Assembly (NCBI RefSeq): GCF_000379105.1
Contig: NZ_KB900609.1
Span: 5,344,438 to 5,408,437 of the forward strand
Source: Methylobacterium sp. WSM2598
GTDB taxonomy: Bacteria; Pseudomonadota; Alphaproteobacteria; Rhizobiales; Beijerinckiaceae
Direction of reading: 5' to 3'
Length of the DNA stretch: 64,000 nucleotides
Numbering within the stretch: the first letter of the stretch is position 1; each line of letters begins with the position of its first letter. The position numbers and the translations under genes were made by a program. Under the pieces are notes generated by a model. That model worked only from the letters and a program-made list of their open reading frames with translations. It ran no database searches and was not told the DNA's origin. This document shows positions 7,816 through 16,924 of the stretch, piece by piece.

Positions 7816-7918
7816 GGAGGGGACCTCGCGGGGTGACGCCCGAGCATAGCGGCTCGCCGGCCGCGCGGGCGCATCAATTGCGGGCATGTTCTGGCGCTTG
7901 CGCCGCCATTTAGCACGA

Positions 7919-7930
7919 ATTGCATGCAAT
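7919..7930. promoter_or_regulatory. Candidate GntR/FCD operator ATTGCATGCAAT
   Basis: A perfect 12-bp palindrome in the 206-base divergent gap between the GntR gene and the transporter operon. Its form (ATTGnnnnCAAT with a TGCA centre) resembles the ATTGTATACAAT-type sites of FCD regulators. It is the best operator candidate in the gap. Confidence 0.65.
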
Positions 7931-8021
7931 GACCGAAAAATCCGTTGCGGCCGGCCGCGGAGCCGATCAGGCTCCTGCGGGAGCGGCGGATCGGCCGCTG
8001 CGGCAGCCCCCGAGGTGTCCC

Positions 8022-9062
8022 GTGCTCCGGCATCGTTTCGGTCTCGTCATGGTGGCGGCCCTCTGGGCCTGGTCGGGCGCGGCCACCGCGCAGGACGGCG
8101 CGCCGGTGCGGCTCGGCTACGCGAAATGCGCCCATTGCCTGCCGATGGCGCTGATCCCGGATCTCGCCAAGGAGCTCGGCAAGGAGCTCGGCAAGGGGCT
8201 CGGCAAGGGGGTGACGGTCGAGGCGACGGGCTTCAATTCCGGCAACGACGTCCTCACCGCCCTGGTGGCCAAGAGCCTCGACGTCGCGCAGGTCACCTAC
8301 CTCCACTACGTCACCGCCCTCGACAAGGGCTTCGACCTCGTCGCGGTGGCCGGAGAGGTGAATGGCGGCTCGGAATGCCTGTCGGCCAAGGGCCTCAACC
8401 TCGCGGCCGAGGACTGGGCGGGCCTCAAGGCGCTGGTCGAGGCCCGCAAGGCGGCCGGCACGCCGCTCAAGGTCGCGGCCTCGCGCGGCAACGCGCAGGA
8501 CATCCACATGCGCGGCGCCCTCCTCAAGCAGGGCATCAATCCCAACCGCGACATCCAGTTCGTCAACATCCCGAACCCGTCCGACCACCTCGCGGCGATG
8601 CAGCGGGGCGAGGTCGACCTCGTCTGCTCGGTGGAGCCCTTCGCCTCGCAGATCCGGATGGCCGGGGCCGCGAACCACTTCGTGCTCCCCTACGACCAGG
8701 CGGCCGGCAAGCTCACCAACCTGATCGTCACCCGCTCGGACGTGATCAAGGCCCGCCGCGCCGCCGTGCAGGCGGTGGTCGATGCCGACGTCGCCCTCGT
8801 CGCCAAGCTCCAGGCGGATCGCGGCGTCTGGGTCGACGTGATCAACCAGAAGACCGGCCTGTCCAAGGACGTCGCCGCCGAGGCGCTCAAGAACGCCGAG
8901 CCCGACTACCGCATGTACCGGGCCCGGACGCTCGCCATCGCCGAGATGATGCGCGACCTGAAGTACATCAGCCGCGACGTGTCGAAGGAGGTGGAGGCCA
9001 ACATGGATTACTCCTTCCTGGAAGCGGCCACCAAGCAGAGCCGCGATGGCCTCGGCCACTGA
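8022..9062 (+). CDS. ABC transporter substrate-binding protein, NitT/TauT type
   Basis: 346 aa from GTG 8022, seven bases after GAGG and immediately before the signal peptide (LRHRFGLVMVAALWAWSGAATA, cut before QDG). Starts further upstream would place about 34 residues before the signal and run through the operator. The mature protein has the type-II binding fold of SsuA/TauA relatives (VRLGYAKCAHCLPMALIPDLAKELG, then FNSGNDVLTALVAKSLDVAQV). It is periplasmic. An in-frame 12-bp triplication (8169-8204) gives the ELGKELGKGLGK stretch. It is the first gene of a four-gene operon. The substrate is not predictable, but the racemase-type neighbours suggest a small organic acid or amide. Confidence 0.88.
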   Translation: MLRHRFGLVMVAALWAWSGAATAQDGAPVRLGYAKCAHCLPMALIPDLAKELGKELGKGLGKGVTVEATGFNSGNDVLTALVAKSLDVAQVTYLHYVTALDKGFDLVAVAGEVNGGSECLSAKGLNLAAEDWAGLKALVEARKAAGTPLKVAASRGNAQDIHMRGALLKQGINPNRDIQFVNIPNPSDHLAAMQRGEVDLVCSVEPFASQIRMAGAANHFVLPYDQAAGKLTNLIVTRSDVIKARRAAVQAVVDADVALVAKLQADRGVWVDVINQKTGLSKDVAAEALKNAEPDYRMYRARTLAIAEMMRDLKYISRDVSKEVEANMDYSFLEAATKQSRDGLGH

Positions 9063-9912
9063 CCTGCCGCGGCCGGCCTCGGCCCTGCGCCTGCCGCCCG
9101 GTGCCGTCCTGCGGCGGCGCCTCGCCGGATGGGCCGAGCGGGCGGCGCTGCCGCTCCTCCTCGTCGCCGGCTGGGAGGCCTTCGCGCGCTCGGGCGCGCT
9201 GCCGCCCGCCCTCCTGCCGGCGCCCTCGGCGGTGCTCCACGCCCTGGCCGACTGGATGCTCGGCCTCGACGAGAGCACCCAGAGCTCCTCGGGCCACTGG
9301 CCCGCGGACGCCCTCGCCAGCCTGTCGCGGGTGCTGGCGGGCTACGCGATCGCGGCGCTCTGCAGCGTCGGGCTCGGGGTGGCGATCGGCTGGTGGCGCC
9401 TCGTCGAGCGCACCGTCGAGCCGACGCTGCAGATGCTGCGCCCGATCCCGCCCGTCTCCTGGATCCCCCTCGCGATCATCTGGTTCGGCATCGCCGACAG
9501 GCCGGCGATCTTCCTGGTCTTCCTCGGGGCGTTCTTCCCGATCCTGATGAACACGATCCACGGCGTGCGCTCGGTCGACCGCAACCTGATCCGCGCCGGG
9601 GCGATGATGGGGGCGAGCGAGCGCCAGCTCCTGGCGCGGATCGTGCTGCCGGCCGCGCTGCCCGCCATCGTCTCGGGGCTGCGCATCGCCATCGGCTCGG
9701 CCTGGATGCTCACCGTCACGGCCGAGATGGTCGCGGTGAAGAGCGGGCTCGGCTACGTGCTGTGGGATTCCTACTACTTCCTGCGCTACGACATCGTGCT
9801 GGCGGCGATGATCTCGATCGGGCTGCTCGGCTACCTCTCCGATCTTTGCCTCAAGGCGGTGGCGGCGACGGTGCTGCACTGGCAGCGCGGCACCACCGTG
9901 CAGGGCCGCTGA
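9046..9912 (+). CDS. ABC transporter permease, SsuC/TauC type
   Basis: 288 aa, overlapping the binding-protein gene by 17 bases. It has one N-terminal and about five further membrane segments. The EAA loop reads GAMMGASERQLLARIVLPAALPAIVSGLRIAIGSAW (residues about 184-220), the coupling site to the ATPase. A homodimer would form the inner-membrane channel. The relation to sulfonate, nitrate and taurine permeases is clear; the actual substrate is unknown. Confidence 0.92.
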   Translation: MASATDLPRPASALRLPPGAVLRRRLAGWAERAALPLLLVAGWEAFARSGALPPALLPAPSAVLHALADWMLGLDESTQSSSGHWPADALASLSRVLAGYAIAALCSVGLGVAIGWWRLVERTVEPTLQMLRPIPPVSWIPLAIIWFGIADRPAIFLVFLGAFFPILMNTIHGVRSVDRNLIRAGAMMGASERQLLARIVLPAALPAIVSGLRIAIGSAWMLTVTAEMVAVKSGLGYVLWDSYYFLRYDIVLAAMISIGLLGYLSDLCLKAVAATVLHWQRGTTVQGR

Positions 9913-9914
9913 GC

Positions 9915-10688
9915 ATGAGTGCGATCGACCTCCTCGACGTCCGCAAGGTGTATCGCGACCGCGACGGCCAGGACCTCGTCGCCCTGGAGCGGACCCGCCT
10001 GTCGCTCGCGGCGGGGGAGTTCCTGTGCCTGCTCGGCCCCTCCGGCTGCGGCAAGTCCACGCTCCTGAACCTCGTCGCCGGCTTCGAGGCGCCGAGCTCG
10101 GGCGAGATCCGGGTGGCGGGCCGGCGCGTCGAGCGGCCGGGCGCCGACCGCGGCGTGGTCTTCCAGCAGCCGACGCTGATGCCCTGGCTCACCGTGATCG
10201 ACAACGTCGCCTTCCACCTCACGCTGAAGGGCGTCGGCAGGGCGGAGCGCCGGGAGCGGGCGCAGGCCTATCTCGACCTCGTCGGCCTGCGCGGTTTCGA
10301 GCGGCACTACCCGGCCGAATTGTCGGGCGGGATGAGCCAGCGGGTCGGGATCGCCCGGGCGCTGCTGATGAACCCGGCCGTGATCCTGATGGACGAGCCC
10401 TTCGCCGCCCTCGACGCCCAGACCAAGAGCGAGATGCAGGAGGAGCTGGTGGCGATCTGGGAGCGGGTCGGCGCGACCGTGATCTTCGTCACCCACTCGG
10501 TCGACGAGGCGCTGGTGCTCGGCACCCGCGTCGCCGTGATGAGCCGGCGGCCCGGCCGCATCCGCGAGGTTCTGCCCTTCGACGCGCCCCGGCCGCGGGA
10601 CGTGACCAGCCCGGCCTTCAACGACGTGAAGCGCCACGTGCTCGGCCTGATCCGCGCGGAATCGGCCCGTCCGCCTCGGGCCGCCTGA
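9915..10688 (+). CDS. ABC transporter ATP-binding protein, SsuB/TauB type
   Basis: 257 aa, starting two bases after the permease stop. Walker A is GPSGCGKST (near residue 39), the Q-loop is VVFQQPTLMPWL, the signature is LSGGMSQRVGIARAL, Walker B is VILMDEPFAALD and the H-loop is VTHSVDEAL. All catalytic residues are present. It powers the importer formed with the two preceding genes. The stop overlaps the start of the following enzyme gene (TGATG). Confidence 0.94.
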   Translation: MSAIDLLDVRKVYRDRDGQDLVALERTRLSLAAGEFLCLLGPSGCGKSTLLNLVAGFEAPSSGEIRVAGRRVERPGADRGVVFQQPTLMPWLTVIDNVAFHLTLKGVGRAERRERAQAYLDLVGLRGFERHYPAELSGGMSQRVGIARALLMNPAVILMDEPFAALDAQTKSEMQEELVAIWERVGATVIFVTHSVDEALVLGTRVAVMSRRPGRIREVLPFDAPRPRDVTSPAFNDVKRHVLGLIRAESARPPRAA

Positions 10689-11419
10689 TGCGGCTCGGGA
10701 TGCTGACGCCCTCGTCGAACACGCGGCTCGAACCGGCGACCGCCGCGATGCTGCGGGACCTTCCCGGCGTGACGGCCCATTTCTCGCGCTTCCGGGTCAC
10801 GGCGATCTCGCTCGCGCCGGAGGATCTCGGCCAGTTCGACGCGGAGCCGGTCCTGGCGGCGGCGGATCTCCTGGCCGACGCCAAGGTCGACGTGGTGGCC
10901 TGGAACGGCACCTCGGCGGCGTGGCTGGGCTTCGACCGCGACGAGGCGCTCTGCGCCGGGATCGAGGCGCGGACCGGGATCGCGGCCTGCACGGCGGTGC
11001 TGGGCTTCCGCGACGTCTTCCGCCGCGCCGGCCACCGCCGGATCGGCCTGGTGACGCCCTACCGGGGCGACGTGCAGGCCCGCATCCGCGCAAACTGGGA
11101 GGCGGCGGGCTTCGCCTGCGCGGCCGAGCGGCATGCGGGCCTCTCCGACAACTTCTCCTTCGCGGCTCTGCCCGAGGGCGACCTCGCCGGCATGGTCCGG
11201 GCGGTGGCCGCCGAGGGCGTGGAGGCGGTGGCGATCGTCTGCACCAACCTGGACGGGACGGCGCTCGCCCCCGCCCTGGAGGCGGAGCTCGGCCTCCCGG
11301 TCTACGACTCGATCGCCGTCACGCTCTGGGCGGCCCTGCGCCGGGCCGGGGCCGACCCGGCGCCGCTCGCGCGCTGGGGGCGGCTGTTCGCGCCTTGTAC
11401 CAACGGCTCAGGATGCTGA
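10688..11419 (+). CDS. Asp/Glu racemase superfamily enzyme, maleate isomerase/arylmalonate decarboxylase-like
   Basis: 243 aa, ATG overlapping the ATPase stop. It starts MRLGMLTPSSNTRLEPAT as in the maleate isomerase/AMDase branch. The first catalytic position reads WNGTSAAWLG (no Cys), while the second Cys is kept in IVCTNLDG. Arylmalonate decarboxylase has this pattern of one Cys with Gly at the other site, whereas maleate isomerase uses two. It may decarboxylate or isomerise a substituted malonate or maleate delivered by the upstream transporter (inference). It is the last gene of the operon. Confidence 0.82.
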   Translation: MRLGMLTPSSNTRLEPATAAMLRDLPGVTAHFSRFRVTAISLAPEDLGQFDAEPVLAAADLLADAKVDVVAWNGTSAAWLGFDRDEALCAGIEARTGIAACTAVLGFRDVFRRAGHRRIGLVTPYRGDVQARIRANWEAAGFACAAERHAGLSDNFSFAALPEGDLAGMVRAVAAEGVEAVAIVCTNLDGTALAPALEAELGLPVYDSIAVTLWAALRRAGADPAPLARWGRLFAPCTNGSGC

Positions 11420-11438
11420 CGCAGCGGGCCGTCGCTCC

Positions 11439-11563
11439 ATCTCGAATTTTCGATTTCAAGCCAGAGGCTTGGTGAACCAGAGGCTTGGTGAACCAGAGGC
11501 TTGGCGAACGAGAGGCTTGGCGACAATTCGAGTGCCGCACCACCGGTCATGAGAAATGACCGG
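11439..11563 (+). repeat. Dispersed repeat family 2, copy 1 (expanded)
   Basis: Starting CTCGAATTTTCGATTTCAAGCCAGAGGCTTGG and ending CTTGGCGACAATTCGAGTGCCG plus a distal hairpin CCGGTCAT-N5-ATGACCGG (11543-11563). The reverse strand of 25921-25998 has the same order of blocks but with a single internal unit. It fills the gap between two convergent genes. Confidence 0.6.
11461..11524 (+). repeat. Tandem repeat, 4 x 16 bp
   Basis: Four consecutive 16-base units CCAGAGGCTTGGTGAA, CCAGAGGCTTGGTGAA, CCAGAGGCTTGGCGAA and CGAGAGGCTTGGCGAC. Units 1 and 2 are identical, and 3 and 4 differ by one to three bases. It is nested inside the family 2 repeat and is non-coding. Confidence 0.9.
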
Positions 11564-11712
11564 CGGCATTGGGCGGGATGGCCCCGCAGCGCCGGCGCGC
11601 CACCCATGATCGATCCGTCGACGCAGGATCGAGCCGGATCGCCCGATGCGGGAGCGAGCGGCCTCGGCATCGGCCGATCGCGCGTCCCGGGCGAGGCCGG
11701 GTCGCGCGATCC

Positions 11713-13032
11713 TCAGCCCCGCTTCGCCCCGACCGCGGCGGGTGGGGCCTCGCCCGGCAGCACGAAGACCTGCCCCGGATAGATTCGGTTGGGGTTGCGG
11801 ATCTGGGCCTGGTTGGCGCCGAAGATCACCGTGTAGCGCACCCCCTTCCCGTAGGCCTTGCGGCTGATGCTCCAGAGATTGTCCCCGCGGGTGACCGTGG
11901 CCGTGCTGACCGCGCTCACGAACACCGTGGACGGGTCCGGTATCCGCCCGGAGGCCGGCCCGGCGGCGGCGAGGGCGGCGGGTCCCGCGGGCGCGATCGC
12001 CGCGTCGACGGCCGGGGTCGCGGGGCCGGGGGGCGCGGGCGCCGCGGCCGGGGAGGGCGCCGGATGGCCCGCCGGCTTCGGCGGCCCGGCGGGGGCGGGT
12101 CGCGCGGCGGCCACCACCGGCGCGGCCTCCACGCTCGGCGGGACGGCGAACTTCACTTCCGAGCGCGTCCTCACCGAGCCGGTCGCGGGGTCGACCTGGT
12201 CGATCCGCACCCGGTAATCCCCGGGCCGCACCCCGCGCCCGATCGAGAAGGCGACGCGACCGTCGGATCCCGTCCGGCCGGGCGCGATCAGCGTCTCGTT
12301 GAGGTAGAGCCGCACATTCGTCTGCGGCGCCCCCTGCGCGCTCACGAAGAGCTTGCCGCCGGTCTCGGCGTCGACGCTGGCGATGCGGATCGGCGTCGTC
12401 CCGGGCGGCGGGGCCGCCGGGGCCTCCCGCGCCGCGGCGACGACGGACGGCGCGGGCTTCGGCGCCTCCTCCGGCTGCGACAGCACGGTGGTCGGCTGGC
12501 CGGGAGCGCTCACGGCGACGAGCGGCTTGCTGGCGGCGTTCGCCGCGACCGCGACGACGGCGCTCTCGGGTCCCGTCGTGCGGGTGCCGTCCGGCGCGAC
12601 GCTGCGCAGGCCGATCGCGTGGCTGCCGGGCGGCAGGGCCGGGGGCACGAGGACGAACTGGCCGCTCGCATCCGCCTGCGTGCGGGCGAAGACCTCGCCG
12701 TCGCGCAGGAGCTCCACCTGCGCCTCCGGCGCCGCCCGGCCGGCCACCACGCTCTCGCCGGTGGGCTCCACCCGGATCACGTCGAAGCTCGGGGCGCGCG
12801 GCGCCGCCGAGGGCGGCCAAGTGGACGGCAGCGCGGAGGGCGGCGCGGAGGGCGGCGCGGGCGGGGGCGCCAGGGCCGCCTGCTGCTCGGCCGCCGCGCC
12901 GGGGGCGGCGGGTTCGGGCGCGTCCCTCGTCGACAGCATCCGGTTGCCGCTCGACACGATGCCGATCAGCACGATCCCGCTCACGAGCCCGATGCCCGCG
13001 AGCGCCACGCCTCGCCGCAACTCCGCCGTCAT
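11713..13032 (-). CDS. LysM-domain protein with N-terminal membrane anchor
   Basis: 439 aa. An N-terminal hydrophobic segment (about residues 8-27) is followed by a long Ala/Pro-rich linker. Two Ig-like beta modules (near 110-170 and 225-310) each contain GESVVAGRAAPEAQVELLRDG-like or LFVSAQGAPQTNVRLYLNE-like strands. After a second Ala/Pro-rich stretch, one C-terminal LysM domain (VTRGDNLWSISRKAYGKG to YPGQVFVLPGE, about 380-430) should bind peptidoglycan. It is probably a periplasmic, membrane-tethered wall-associated protein. A downstream hydrolase domain is absent. It is convergent with the racemase-type gene. Confidence 0.87.
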   Translation of the reverse strand: MTAELRRGVALAGIGLVSGIVLIGIVSSGNRMLSTRDAPEPAAPGAAAEQQAALAPPPAPPSAPPSALPSTWPPSAAPRAPSFDVIRVEPTGESVVAGRAAPEAQVELLRDGEVFARTQADASGQFVLVPPALPPGSHAIGLRSVAPDGTRTTGPESAVVAVAANAASKPLVAVSAPGQPTTVLSQPEEAPKPAPSVVAAAREAPAAPPPGTTPIRIASVDAETGGKLFVSAQGAPQTNVRLYLNETLIAPGRTGSDGRVAFSIGRGVRPGDYRVRIDQVDPATGSVRTRSEVKFAVPPSVEAAPVVAAARPAPAGPPKPAGHPAPSPAAAPAPPGPATPAVDAAIAPAGPAALAAAGPASGRIPDPSTVFVSAVSTATVTRGDNLWSISRKAYGKGVRYTVIFGANQAQIRNPNRIYPGQVFVLPGEAPPAAVGAKRG

Positions 13033-13245
13033 GGCGTTCCACTCCTGGTCGCGCCGGCTTCAGGGTCGGCGCGCGGCCATTCGCCTCCTGGTCGACAACG
13101 CTGGTCGATCGCCGCCATATTATCAGGCATGTCCGGAAGACACCAAGCTGCGGAACCTTGCGGAGGTGGACCGGATCTTGCGCCGCCCCGCGGCCGGCCC
13201 CCGGACCGTCCGGGCGCCGGCGCGGCAGCGGAACGCGGAGCATTG

Positions 13246-13839
13246 ATGCGGACGGTTTGCGTGTATTGCGGCTCGGGCTTCGGCACCGACCCGGTGTTCC
13301 GGGAGGCCGCGCGGGCCCTCGGCCACTCCCTCGCGGAGGCCGGGATCGGCCTCGTCTACGGCGGCGGCAATGTCGGGCTGATGGGCACGGTGGCGCGGGC
13401 GGTGCTCGACGCGGGCGGGCACGTCACCGGCATCATCCCGGACTTCCTGAAGTCGCGCGAGCGGATGCTCGACGACGTGCAGGAGACGATCGTCGTGCCC
13501 GACATGCACACCCGCAAGCGGCTGATGTTCGACCGCTCGGACGCGTTCGTGGCCCTGCCCGGCGGCATCGGCACCCTGGAGGAACTCGTCGAGCAGATGA
13601 CCTGGGCGCAGCTCGGCCAGCACGCCAAGCCGATCCTGCTCCTGTCGGTGGCGGGGTTCTGGGCGCCGCTCCTGGCGCTGCTCGACCACATGCGCGCGAA
13701 GGGCTTCATCCGCGAGGGGCTCGACCTCAACTACCTCGTCGCCGAGCGCCCCGAGGCGGTGGTGGGGATGCTGGAGAGCGCCCTGCGCGCCCATCCGCCC
13801 CGGCCCGAGGCGGACGCCCTCATCGAGGAGCGGTTCTGA
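13246..13839 (+). CDS. LOG family phosphoribohydrolase (TIGR00730)
   Basis: 197 aa. A Rossmann-like start VCVYCGSGFG is followed by the diagnostic substrate loop PGGIGTLEE at residues 105-113 and the upstream Arg/Lys motif HTRKRLMF. Members hydrolyse nucleoside 5'-monophosphates at the N-glycosidic bond; in plant-associated bacteria they release active cytokinin bases. ATG 13246 follows a GCGGAG ribosome-binding sequence. The frame is open far upstream, but that part is the shadow of the LysM gene. Confidence 0.93.
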   Translation: MRTVCVYCGSGFGTDPVFREAARALGHSLAEAGIGLVYGGGNVGLMGTVARAVLDAGGHVTGIIPDFLKSRERMLDDVQETIVVPDMHTRKRLMFDRSDAFVALPGGIGTLEELVEQMTWAQLGQHAKPILLLSVAGFWAPLLALLDHMRAKGFIREGLDLNYLVAERPEAVVGMLESALRAHPPRPEADALIEERF

Positions 13840-13915
13840 CGGCGCCGCGGCGTCGGGGCGGGGTGGCATTCCCCTCGGGCCCGGGCGCCGACCCGGCCGG
13901 GGAGGGGCCCCGCTT

Positions 13916-13991
13916 CATCCGACATCCGATTGATGGCTTCGCCATCTCCCATTTCGGCCATGCGGATGTCGGCTTCGCTCAGGCGCCGCGC
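13916..13991 (+). repeat. REP-like palindromic element, copy B
   Basis: A full-length copy. GACATCCG (13921-13928) can pair with CGGATGTC later in the element, enclosing the GATGGC-TTC-GCCATC hairpin and the CCCATTTCGG spacer. A short direct duplication of AGGCGCCGCGCTC follows. It lies between the convergent LOG and cysS genes. Confidence 0.85.
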
Positions 13992-14017
13992 TCAGGCGCC
14001 GCGCAGGCTGGTGATCC

Positions 14018-14044
14018 GGGATCCGCGTCGATCAAGCGGATCCC
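14018..14044. repeat. Hairpin attached to REP copy B
   Basis: GGGATCCGCG-TCGATCA-AGCGGATCCC, almost identical to the palindrome after copy A, ending four bases from the cysS stop codon. It could act as the transcription stop for cysS. Confidence 0.7.
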
Positions 14045-14047
14045 GCC

Positions 14048-15430
<1,383 letters not shown>

Positions 15431-15775
15431 GAAACCCTGCTCCCTGGGATGATGCGGCGGCGCGGTCGGGCGCGCCCGCGGCGCTTCTAACACATTGGCC
15501 TGCCGGAGATCCCCCCGGCCCAATCGCGATCCGCGCCGGATCGGGCGGGTCATCCGTTTCCGGCCGCTGTTGCAGCCGCGAGACGCCGCGGACGGCCGAA
15601 CCGGGTTAGCCCAGCTCGGCACGGTTTTCGAGCCGCCGGCGACGGGCGCGGGCCACCCGCCCAAACCCTTCTCCGCCCTCCCGCCCGCCGGCCGTGCGCG
15701 GGTTCCGTTTAGCCTTTGTTTACCGACGCCTCCGAGTGTCGGTTGCCAAAGCGTTCCGATCCAGAAGGCAATCCC

Positions 15776-16111
15776 ATGCGTCGCTCCCTCGCCGCCCTCG
15801 GCCTCGTCGGTCTCCTCGCGCTCGCCGGCCCCGCGCTGGCCGCTGGATCGGAGGCGGCGGCGGCGCCCGGGGCGGAGAAGACCTTCCTGATCCCGTCGAG
15901 CGACGGCTACGGCGTCGCCGAGTGCCTGAGCACCGGCGGCGGCGAGTGCGGCCAGGTGGTCGCCGATGCGTGGTGCGAGTCCCAGGGCTTCGCCAAGGCC
16001 GCCTCCTTCGGGGCCGCCGCGCAGGACGAGTACACGGGTGCAATCGACACCCCGTCGGCGCCCGTGAGCCGGCCCGCCGACCGCCCGATCCGCATCACCT
16101 GCCGGGATTGA
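15776..16111 (+). CDS. Small secreted protein of unknown function
   Basis: 111 aa from ATG 15776 with an upstream AGAAGG. The signal peptide spans about residues 1-22 (MRRSLAALGLVGLLALAGPALA). The mature part has a short Ala-rich linker, then FLIPSSDGYGVAECLSTGGGECGQVVADAWCESQGF and a C-terminal ITCRD. Its four Cys could form two disulfides in the periplasm. I recognise the type from alphaproteobacterial genomes but know no function. It is convergent with creA across a REP element. Confidence 0.8.
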   Translation: MRRSLAALGLVGLLALAGPALAAGSEAAAAPGAEKTFLIPSSDGYGVAECLSTGGGECGQVVADAWCESQGFAKAASFGAAAQDEYTGAIDTPSAPVSRPADRPIRITCRD

Positions 16112-16122
16112 CGCGGGTCGTC

Positions 16123-16201
16123 ATCCGACATCCGACGGATTGCGTCGCCATCTCCCATTTCGGCCATGCGGATGTCGGCGTCGCTCACGCGCCGCGCGGG
16201 C
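16123..16201 (+). repeat. REP-like palindromic element, copy C
   Basis: It begins at ATCCGACATCCGACGG and continues through CGCCATCTCCCATTTCGGCC to GCTCACGCGCCGCGCGGG. The inner hairpin reads GGATTGCGTCGCC rather than GATGGCTTCGCC, so the stem is weaker here. It lies between convergent genes. Confidence 0.85.
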
Positions 16202-16206
16202 TTGGC

Positions 16207-16242
16207 ATCCGCTCTCCGGACGTGATCGTCCGGACAGCGGAT
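16207..16242. repeat. Long hairpin attached to REP copy C
   Basis: ATCCGCTCTCCGGAC, a six-base loop centred on GATC, then GTCCGGACAGCGGAT: a 15-bp stem with one mismatch. It has the same ATCCGCT/AGCGGAT ends as the palindromes after copies A and B, but a longer interior. It overlaps the creA stop codon. Confidence 0.75.
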
Positions 16243-16763
16243 CAGCCCTTCAGGAAGTCGCCGCATTTCGGCGGCGGCTCGGTGCCCCACGGCATCAGCG
16301 GCACCGTCGAGGTCGAGTTCTTGGGCGAACCCTCGATCAGCTTGTCGGAATAGACCATGTACACCAGGGTGTTGCGCTTGGCGTCGCAGCCCCTGACGAT
16401 CTGCATGCTCTTGAAGATCAGCGAGCGGCGCTCGCTGAACACCACTTCGCCCTGGGTCAGCTTGCGCTTGAACTGCACCGGCCCGATCTGCCGGCAGGAC
16501 AGCGAGATGTCCGAGACCTGCTCGGCGAGCCCGAGCGTTCCCTTGATGCCCCCGCGCTCCGGCAGGGTGTAGTGGCAGGCCACCCCCCCAACGTCCGGAT
16601 CGTCGATCCCGTAGACGACGAGCTTGTCGTTCGGCGTCAGCGGCCGCCAGACCGTGGACTTGTCGAAGATGCGGTCGGGCTCTTCCGCCCGCGCCGCTCC
16701 GCCGAGACCTGCGAGCATTCCCGCCGCCAGCGCCACCCGCATGAGACTCCGCCGCCACACCAT
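16242..16763 (-). CDS. creA: CreA family protein
   Basis: 173 aa. The signal peptide covers about residues 1-26 (ending GLGGAARA). The mature protein has the CreA-family blocks KSTVWRPLTPNDKLVVYGIDDPDVGGVACHYT, ISLSCRQIGPV and LVYMVYSDKLIEGSPKNSTSTVPL. It is predicted periplasmic. CreA is conserved in proteobacteria beside or apart from creBCD, but its biochemical role is unknown. It is monocistronic here. Confidence 0.93.
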   Translation of the reverse strand: MVWRRSLMRVALAAGMLAGLGGAARAEEPDRIFDKSTVWRPLTPNDKLVVYGIDDPDVGGVACHYTLPERGGIKGTLGLAEQVSDISLSCRQIGPVQFKRKLTQGEVVFSERRSLIFKSMQIVRGCDAKRNTLVYMVYSDKLIEGSPKNSTSTVPLMPWGTEPPPKCGDFLKG

Positions 16764-16924
16764 TCCCGGATCCCCGTCAAACCAACGTTAAGGCATGTAG
16801 GAAGGCTGTTGCCGAACGGCGAGGGCGGTTAGAACAGCCAAGTCTCGCGGCGTCGATGCGGGACGCCGCCGGCTCGGCCTCCGCGGCCGAGCCCGCCCCC
16901 TGTCAGATCCATCGCCGGAACGCC

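Noticed and set aside
11461..11524. CRISPR-like array
   Set aside because: Units are 16 bp, directly adjacent and without unique spacers, and no cas genes are in the window.
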